The position numbers and the translations under genes were made by a program. The notes below the pieces were generated by a model, which did not search any database, had not been told where the DNA came from, and saw only the letters and a list, made by a program, of their open reading frames with translations. This document shows, one piece after another, positions 40,701 to 49,960 of a DNA stretch of 64,000 nucleotides. Every line of letters starts with the position of its first letter. Within the stretch, counting starts at the first letter, position 1. Source of the stretch: Lucifuga dentata (Eukaryota; Chordata; Actinopteri; Ophidiiformes; Bythitidae); assembly GCA_014773175.1 (NCBI GenBank), contig VXCM01000909.1, positions 1-64,000 on the forward strand, given 5' to 3'.

Positions 40701-43700
40701 AGTTTCATGTTCATCAGGCACTTATGCTTAGTTTATTACATTACATTTCAAAAACACTTTCAATTTTATTTTTAAGATAACATAAAATAAGATAATCCTT
40801 TGTTAGTCCCACAGCGGGGAAACTGCAGATTTTTCATGAAAATTGCTATACAAATAAATGTGTTATCATAATTACCTTGAAGAGAGAGATTCAGCTCATT
40901 CAGCTTGCTGAAGATATTGGAGAGATAGGCCAGGAGACTGCTCCGCCAGGAAATCCTTGACTTTGTCACGTAGCTCGAACAGTCTGGTGAACGTCTTTCC
41001 TCGGGACAACCACCGGACATCGGTGTGAAGCAGAAGCTGATGGTGGTCTGACCCAGTGTCTTGGCAGAGAGTCTGAAACAGTCTGTGATTGACAAACCTG
41101 AACTGTATGTAGTTTATCACTTTCACTGCATCATTCAGCCATGCAGCTCCTCACTCATTCGCTTGCTGGCCAACGCTTCCCTGTGGATAATGCAATGCAT
41201 CCATTCAACGCCTGGGTTCGCCTTTCTGATGTGTGCAATCAGTCCCTTCAGTCTGCCGCTCAATGAGGCCGCACCGTCTGTGCAGAGACAGAACACAGTG
41301 TTTCCAATCCAGTTTGTGCTCGCTGAAAACATCATTCGTGACTTTAAAAATTTCATCTCCTGTTGTTCTACCCGGGATTGTCTTACAAAACAGAATGTGC
41401 TTGTGTATCACATTTTCATGTGTGTCTTTGTAGTGAACAAATCCGAGCAGCTGCGCTTCTCCGCTGACATCGGTGGATTTGTCCAGCTGTAGCGAGAATG
41501 AACCTGATGATTTTAGTTTTCACCACTTGATCGATAACATCCTCTCCCATGTCGTTGATTCTGTGTGAAACTGTGGTGGCTGATAACGGCACAGTCCTGA
41601 GTGCGTTGGCTGCTTTCTTATCCAGCATCGTTTCAACAAGCGTGAGGGCAGCTGGCAAAATCAAATCCTCTNGCTGCTTTCTTATCCAGCATCGTTTCAA
41701 CAAGCGTGAGGGCAGCTGGCAAAATCAAATCCTCTGCAATCGTAAATGGCTTTTTCACTTTTGCTAGGAGAAGTGAAACTGCATATGATGCCTCAAGTGC
41801 CTTGCAGGATACAGATGTAGCCTTCTTTAGCTTGTCTTTTTTTTTTTTTTTTTNTTTTTTTTTTTTTTTCTTTAGCTTGTCTTGACTTCCCCTGAACTCA
41901 GCTAATCTTTGATGGAAAAAGTCCTCTGTTTTACCCTCACACGACTTCTGCTTGGTAGTGAAATGGCGATGTCGATGGGATGGCTTCATAGAATTATTTG
42001 AAAGCACTTCACCACACAGGAAGCACAGAGGCTGCGGCGGCTCAGCGCTCATTGAGCAAAATCCAAAAAGGATGTAGTTGTCCATGAAACTGCGATGTTT
42101 CAGCTTTTCTGTTTTTCTTCTTTTTGCAGCAGGTTGTTGCAGTGGTTCATCTATGAGGGCAGCCGTAGTTGCAGTTTTCATCCATCGATCCAGAGACATT
42201 GTTAGCAAGCAAGCTATGCAGACGTTAGAATTGATATGCACGAGGAGGAGGGCATTTGAGAGTTTTGTGCTGACATAAGAGAGAAGGTTTCGGTGGGCGG
42301 GGTTATGAAAAACACAAAAAAAAAAGGCAGGAAAAATGGTGGGAAAAATGCTATGTAGACATGCCAGGGCATGTCTACATAGCATTTTTTGAGCATCTTT
42401 CTGCGTACCCCCTGGGACTCTTGCGAGTACCCCCAGGGGTACGTGTAACCCTGGTTGCAGACCACTGCCTTAAACGACATTGGAAAACCTTGCGTTGAGA
42501 ACCCGGCGTTATCGGCTTTTTGCACTCACTGATGGCTGCTTGTTCAGTTGGCAATAAAGGAATTTAAGATCATTCTACTGTTGCAATTGCTTTGAACTCC
42601 CACGAATAAAAGCCACTGATAAATTATTAATATGATTGTGGTGAATAATGATCAGATTTTAGTTTGAAGCTGAGGGTAACCAAAGTGCAGAGTATAAATC
42701 TTTATCATCAGACAACATAAAAAGTCAGATCAGCATAAGGTGTAGGTTAGTGTGCCGTCTTTCCGCTCTCATGTAAAAGCCAAATCCTCTTTCTTCTGTT
42801 ATGGTTTTGAAAGGTTTCCCCACCCCAGCCAAGAGGCTCAGGCTGACATTTGCTCCAGACTGGCAAATACCTCCATATGCAAGCAAAACACATTAAGGCT
42901 GAAGCATCTTGTTTCTTTAACACTTAATGACTTCAGATAAATTAAAGTAATTAAACATTATTTCTTTCTGAAGAAGCAAATCGTATGGCGTAGCCTAAAG
43001 GTGCTTTCATATGGAGAATATTAAGTGTTTGCTCTGTGGGGTGTCATTAACATGTCCACTCTCACAGCGTTGCATCTTTAGAGGAGGGGTGAGGAGGTCT
43101 ACCAGCACAAATTGGGGAAAATGTTCAAGACTGGCAGAAAAGGTATGAGGAGGAGGGGNGTTCCATGTCTATCCAGTGCAAGTCAGCTTAATCTATATCC
43201 AGGCCTCCTTCCACTCTGGCCATCGTTGGAAAGGCATACAACTATAATTCTCCATTTCCACCAGACATCTAGGATGGCAGGAAGAAGTGCCATGCTCCAA
43301 TTCCACTGCAAGCCTGAGGCCAGCCAAATCCTGATAAAACTGATACAGGGTGCAGAATGGTTGCCCTTCTAGAGGCAAGGGGGCATTACTAATTCAGTTA
43401 TTACTGAAGGTGATACAAGTCTGGCTGCTGATGACAGCAGGAAGCCATCCTGGCTCAGGTGATTTCAGCTCCTGGAGACACTATTTTAGCCTGGAGTGGT
43501 CGGGAATCCTGCCTGTGAGAGATAGCATGTCACTTCTCTAAGAAGTGTTTAATGTTCAGATGTTACTTTTCCAAATTTTGCCAGTGTCACATTGATTTAG
43601 CTTTATATGCAGCTACCATGTCATTTCATTTTAGCTAATATGAATAGGAAATAATTAACATTTAAAAAAAAAAAAAATCATAAAATAGAAGAATCAGGTA

Positions 43701-46700
43701 ATACTAGTGCTGTGTAGGCATGGAAAGCAGTGTATCTCAATAATACCAGCATTTCTAGTATTATTGAGATGAGAAAGTTTTACAAATGTTATTTATTTAA
43801 GTCTTTATTTCGTTGTTTTTATTAATTTTCTGTACTGTAATTATTGTGGAACTTGAGATTATGTATTTTCTACTTCAGATCAATAACTTGTGCCCAAATG
43901 CTTTATTGGTGTCCATATTCTTAATAAAGCATTTGGGCAGAAGTCATTGATCTGAAGTAGAAAATACATAATCTCAAGGTCTACAATAATTAAAGTACAG
44001 AAAATTTATAAAAAGAACAAAATTAATTCACTAATGGGCGTCACATAAAATGCCTGTGACTTTTGTGTATGTATAATGTGGCATGTGTATATGTTGTAAG
44101 ATGCCCTTTAATTGTCCTAACAAGGATAAATAAAGTTGTGTGAACTAGTTTGAATGATCAAGAGGACAATACTGTGTGTGCTTATTATGTGCACTGCATT
44201 TATGTGAAAGTTTTTTATGCAGGAAATACTCGTTTATGAATTCAATGGTCAAGCAGACATGAATTAACTTTTAGCCTGTAGTAGCCTTTGCATTTTTTTA
44301 AAGTTCTGCAAAGAACTCATTTTCCAGCAACAATAGCAAACCTATCCTGGTCATAAAATGGAAGTTGTCAAAATGTCAAGGACAGCTTTTACCTCTGGCC
44401 ATCAGTTGCAGTCTCACAAACTGGCGCAACTGCAGGCCAAAAGGGAGGATTTCTATGATGCCATAACAAATACTGTCACAAAAAAAAAATAAAAAAAAAA
44501 TAGAAATATATCTATATCTATAGATCTAGATATATCTAGATCTATAGATATAGATNAAAAAAAAAATAAAAAAAAAATAGAAATATATCTATATCTATAT
44601 ATCTAGATATATCTATATCTATAGATATAGATATATATATATATATCTATATCTAGATATAGATATATATATATATCTATATATATCTATACAGCAAGAC
44701 TACAAACAGAAACAGCAACTCATTCCTAATGGTTTGTGTATCATATTACATTGTGTTTGTCACTTTGCCATCATCAGGTTTGTGGGTTGCTGTGTTTAAG
44801 TGGATGCTGAGCCTGTTTGATTAGATGCAGATTACACTGTTCGCCTTAACTGAATGTGGTTACTAGAAATGTGTGATTACACCAATCTATTCTAATTTAG
44901 CTCCTAGCTTAATTAGCGTTATGTTTGTGCTATGTCAGCTGCTTTGCCACTTTGTCTGCAACAGATTAATCTAACTAAACTCTCTAAATGCATTAGAGTT
45001 GCTGGCAAGTAACAGGAAAGGAAAGCCAGATGTCTTCCTTTATGTTTTTGATTGTCATTTCACATCAGTTAGCCGAGGTAGTCGCATCATCATTTAGTCT
45101 TAGATTTTCCGACCGTCGTCTTTGTGAGCGAATGGGAAGCCAGTGTCTACCAAGGTGATGATCTTCAAGGGATGGGAGAGACTTAATACACTAATGCAAA
45201 ACAATCTCAATAAATGGAGAATTTGACAGACTAACAAATTAGACTGGGATTTGGTTTTCATAAAAATTAAACAGAAGTGTCACAGGTGCACCTAATAAAC
45301 AGGTCACTTGGTGTATAAAGAAATGATGAAACACCCACAACAAAAGGGACGTTTATGAACAACCACCAATCCATAAAATCAGTTTTATGGGTGACAGATC
45401 ATGTGCACATGGCACTGGTTGATGCTATTCATGCTCGATGAAACCCAGTTGTTTCAAGAACCTGCCAAAATAGATCATAAACACTGTCTGGGTCATGTAT
45501 TTGTAATCAGTGAGTGGGATGTGGATGATGTTGCTCCAATTTCCTTGGCCACTTTGATAGATGCTCAGTATTTCAGACACACGGGGCACATCCTAACATC
45601 CAAAGGCCATGGTATGTTCAGGCCCTTTCTGTAACCTTGTAATTCATGAGACAAAGTTCCATTAAATGGACATGAGCTACACAACCTGAACGAGTATCAG
45701 TGTCTGGCTGCATCACTGGAGCTACTGGAGCCTAAAACCATTGTCTGCTCAGAACTTTGCAGGAAATGTAAATTTAATTCAGTCTTCTAAAAATATTCTT
45801 TATTTAATTTCTAAAAGCACATTTTCCCTCCAGTATATTTTGCATAATGTGCAGCTAAAAATGATGCATTGATCATAGTATATTTTTTATGCAAATCATT
45901 TCTCTTTACCCAAATATACAGACTAAATTTCCCCAGAGTCCTGAAAATTAGAAATCAACTGTGGAAATAAGCAAATTGAATGTGAATAGCATATATCCTT
46001 CTTTTCTTATTAAATCTCTAAATAGGCGGTTTGTGAAAGAGGAATGCATTACACCAACCCACTTTTCACAAAATCCAATACTGACAATCAAAAATATGGC
46101 GAGACAGGGAGGAGACAGTATTGTATATAAGACAAAACCATCGCTCAGAAAAAAAAGGGCAATGCTACAATAACTAAGACATTAATATTGCGATATTGAT
46201 GAAGAAAATGAAGTTGCCTCGGGGAGTCGTCTTTTGGAGAGGCAGATTGTCTGTGCTCACGGTGGCGTTGGAGTGAGACTGCAGCTGTGCAAACCTGCCT
46301 CTGCCAAATCTCATTGCCAGCTCTCCCGGGAATTGTCACTACCCGATGGCCGCGGCCGCAGTTACACCTACTATGATAATTACTTCACAAATCACAGAGA
46401 GAGCGAAAATAGAACATTTTTAGCAGCAAGAGGGAGAGACAGAGCACCTATGTGCTTCAGTTTGTTCAGGATCTTTTGCTTTCAAACAGTGCAGTGCCTG
46501 GTATCCTGTTTGGCCATTCAAATGATTACATATATGTTATATATACTGACAGCACCCTAAATAAGTGTTATTAATAAAATTGAATGCTAACAACATTTCC
46601 TCCATTTATATACCACTTCAGAGTACAAAATTTAACACAACTAACCTGTACTTCTAGTTTCCCTGAATGTAAAAGCTTAGAAATTAGATTTTATAAGAAT

Positions 46701-49700
46701 ATGTTAACAGTGAGAGCAAACAAAGGGAAAAACTAAAGAATTAGCGCCAGATATAAAAGCTAAATAAAGTATCCAACAGGGATGGGCAATATAGCCTTAA
46801 AATAATATCATGATCTCAGGGAATTTTTGCAATAATGAAATTAAAGTATAAACAGTAGACAGAGTAGAGTGTTTCCCTTTGGCTAAAGTATAATAACTAC
46901 ATCCTGTAATATTTTAGGTTTTAAACAATAACTGAAATTAGCTTGACCTGCTAGTTTTCATTAGTGTATAAAATACATAAAATTGCAGATGATGGCTGTA
47001 TATAGTATTCCCTCCAGTGCTAAATAGCCTCTACGATGCTACACTTTCATATGGTTCCAAAGTCCAGCTCAAGCTTGTGGTTGTAGTAAAGAACTTAACT
47101 GAAGTTAGCACAGCAGCTAGGCTAACACTGTTCACACATTGCAACAAGTCAACAAGTGGCTGAAAAAAAGTCAGTGCTTCACTAATTTCACCCCATCGTT
47201 TGCTTTTTCTGTCACAGGAAGTACAGCTAGCTAACGCTCCTGCTATGCTAGGTGTGTCTGCCTGCTTGTTTTGTGTCGCAAATCAGTTGCCTTATCATGC
47301 AACTTGTGACTTTCTTGGTATTCAGTTAGCAGTTAGCCAGTTAGTCCTGTAGTCGAACCATTTCCAAACAGAGGCAGCTCCTTTTTTAGAAACTAATTTG
47401 TCAGGCGCTGACCCACTATTAGGGCATGCTTTGTTTGGTTTCTTCATGTTGCACGTGATGAGAAAATTCATCATCATCCCGTCACCACACCACAATGCTG
47501 TCAATATTGTAATATGACAAATTTTTAATTATATTAAAAAATTATTCCGGTATTATCATGAACAATATGATATGTCACGGCCTTACTATCCAATATTTCA
47601 TTTTATCTAGGACTTGAATGCAGCTTGCAGGTTTCTTATTAACATATTAATGTCAGCAGCATCAGCAAACAGGCTGGCAGCTTGTGCGACGTTCCTGTTC
47701 TGTGAAATCAGTATTTCAGCCCGATATATTAAAAAAAGGACACTACACTGATCAAAGATTTATGATATCTCATAACTCTATGGTTTTATGTGATGATAAC
47801 GCATGTGAAGCTATATAAGTGTTCGGCTAGAGCACAGATGTAAAGCAACATAACGTAAAATCTTGGAAATCCTCTGATAAGGAGCAAAGGAGCATAAATA
47901 ACTGCTTTTCAAACTGTTTTTTATTGGGTAAACACACACTCGCATAGGACAGAAAAATGCTGCAGAATGTTTTTTATCTGTAGTTTAATACATTCAACCA
48001 TTTTGCACCTGCCAACACCCCAATGAGTAATGTCAGTGTAGGTGATAAAGTAGGTGAAGTCAAAGGTGAAATACGTGATTTCACATCTGCAGCCAGAAAT
48101 GGTGTGTGCCTGAAGTGCGAGCATGCTTAAACAGTTTTATGCCCCCTAGTACACTCTTAATGTAGAGATATTAAACCTTTCCATTGTTGAAGTTAAAGTT
48201 AACTAAATGCTCAGACACGAAATATTAATCACCATGCTCCCTGTAAGTCAGTGCCGTCTGGATTCTGTAGGATTTAATTCCAGCCAAATGATTTTTGAAC
48301 ACATTATGAATTCCTCTGTATGCTTGATGTGTACTAATTAGTGCAATCAGCTGCTCTGGTTCTTGAAAACTTTAAATAATCCCCCAACGCACAGAACTGG
48401 ATGCAACAGGCCTGGAAGAAAAAAAATAACCAATACTCAAGATGCAACATTCTATAATCTGGAAGATGGCGATCAGTTCCACCCTTGAATCTGGCTTCGA
48501 GCCCAACGTAAAACTTCAACACAGTCCTGGTAGTAGTGTGGCTTAGCTACAATCACACATGGTGATTGTAGCTAAGCCACACTTTCTTGGCGTGAGACCG
48601 CGATGCAAGCGGTCCACGAGGATATCTGTCCAATTTAAGCACTTCTGACAGTAGCTTTGAAACCGCCTCTGTGGAATCTGACCTGGGAACCTCTGCAGCC
48701 CCCAGAATTCGGATATTACATCTCTGCATCCTCCCCTCCTTGTCTTCACATTTATCTCTTAGCTCATTCAGTTTACAAGGTAGTTAAGGTAGTTTGCAAC
48801 TCTTCCACTTCGTCGGAACATGCTGAGATGCTACCCTCCATATCTGTAATAGCAGTCTTCACCTGATCAGTATCAGTTCGAGTTAGCGCCGTGTTGTTTG
48901 ATAGCTCAGTCTGACTGCTTGGAGCCTGTTCTTCAAGTAATTGAAATCCTCTGTGAGGGAATTTTTCAGTTCTGTTCTTATAATGGCAGAAATGTCTGCT
49001 TTTAAAGCCGAGAGGATCCAGGGAATCCGTATGGGGATGGGCAGATGTGCGGTCCCAGTCAGCAGTGGAACTCCACGTCGAGGAGGCATTGGGCCTGGGG
49101 TTGGAGGGTCCACTGTACTTGTATTGCCGAAGATTAGATGCTATTACCATGTACGAAAAAGCCCATCAGTTTCGAAAGGTGTACTTAAGTTCCTTGTTAA
49201 CTTGTTTCGATAGAGTTTGAGGAAAAACGCTATTTTAAATATAAAGTAAAGTAGAAGTTGGGCAGGTGCGCAGTGGTCTTACTCCATTGCCTGCTCTCTA
49301 GTGCCCCCTCAAAATGCGAGATTCTAATTGGATGGTACTCAGTTAGCTTCACAACTGCTCGGTGGTTTAGTTAACACAACTGCATGCTAATGCAGTCTGT
49401 GTTATACATCAATCCCTTAAAGACATGAGGGAATAACGAATGCTGATTTTAAAGATACGAAGGAAGTAAATAAATTAAGTCCGGGAGATGTTTCACCAGA
49501 TGGAGTAAACAACAGATTTTTAGGTATTAATTCAGATGCAGGTGCCCAAGGTGATATAAGAAGTATGATGTGCCATTCCAGAGAAACTGTTCTCAAGCAT
49601 CATAAAATCAGCAAGGCACTCAACTGACCTGCTGTTTTCTCACACATCTCCAAATACCACAGTATGCTTAGGTAAGGGTTTTTTGATAGATTTTTATATA

Positions 49701-49924
49701 CAGTATTTAAATGTAGAATATGGGCTCTTAAACCTGTCAGTCGCTTCTTTCTCACATCAAGAACTCTTTCTGGAAAGCAGGAATGCCAGCTTCCCCAGGT
49801 GGAAAACTGTGTTCAGCTTGTTATTTGTACAAACAAAAAAGATCTCACCACCTTTATCAGAACTCGGAATTACTTGAAACATAACAGTGCCAAGAAAAAT
49901 TAAGTAATAAAACAACACTACAAA

Positions 49925-49960
<36 letters not shown>

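Larger units (their letters stand above)
39356..42467 (-). mobile_element. hAT transposon (ZBED/Buster-like) with 8-bp target duplication
   Basis: Left end CAGTGGTCTTCAACC (39356) and right end GGTTGCAGACCACTG (to 42467) are inverted repeats. They are bounded by an exact 8-base direct repeat CCTTAAAC at 39348-39355 and 42468-42475, the target-site duplication typical of hAT. Inside, the minus strand carries a decayed BED-type transposase gene (39947-42199). Subterminal GTACCCCC blocks repeat at both ends. Five duplicated segments across single N bases (39422, 39641, 39913, 40224, 40552) and one more at 41672 inflate the length; an N-broken T tract lies at 41837-41869. Confidence 0.93.

Noticed and set aside
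41837..41869. Lysine-rich insertion in the hAT transposase
   Set aside because: It is a T homopolymer with an N on the minus-strand gene, flanked by a repeated CTTTAGCTTGTC word; this is an unmerged assembly join.
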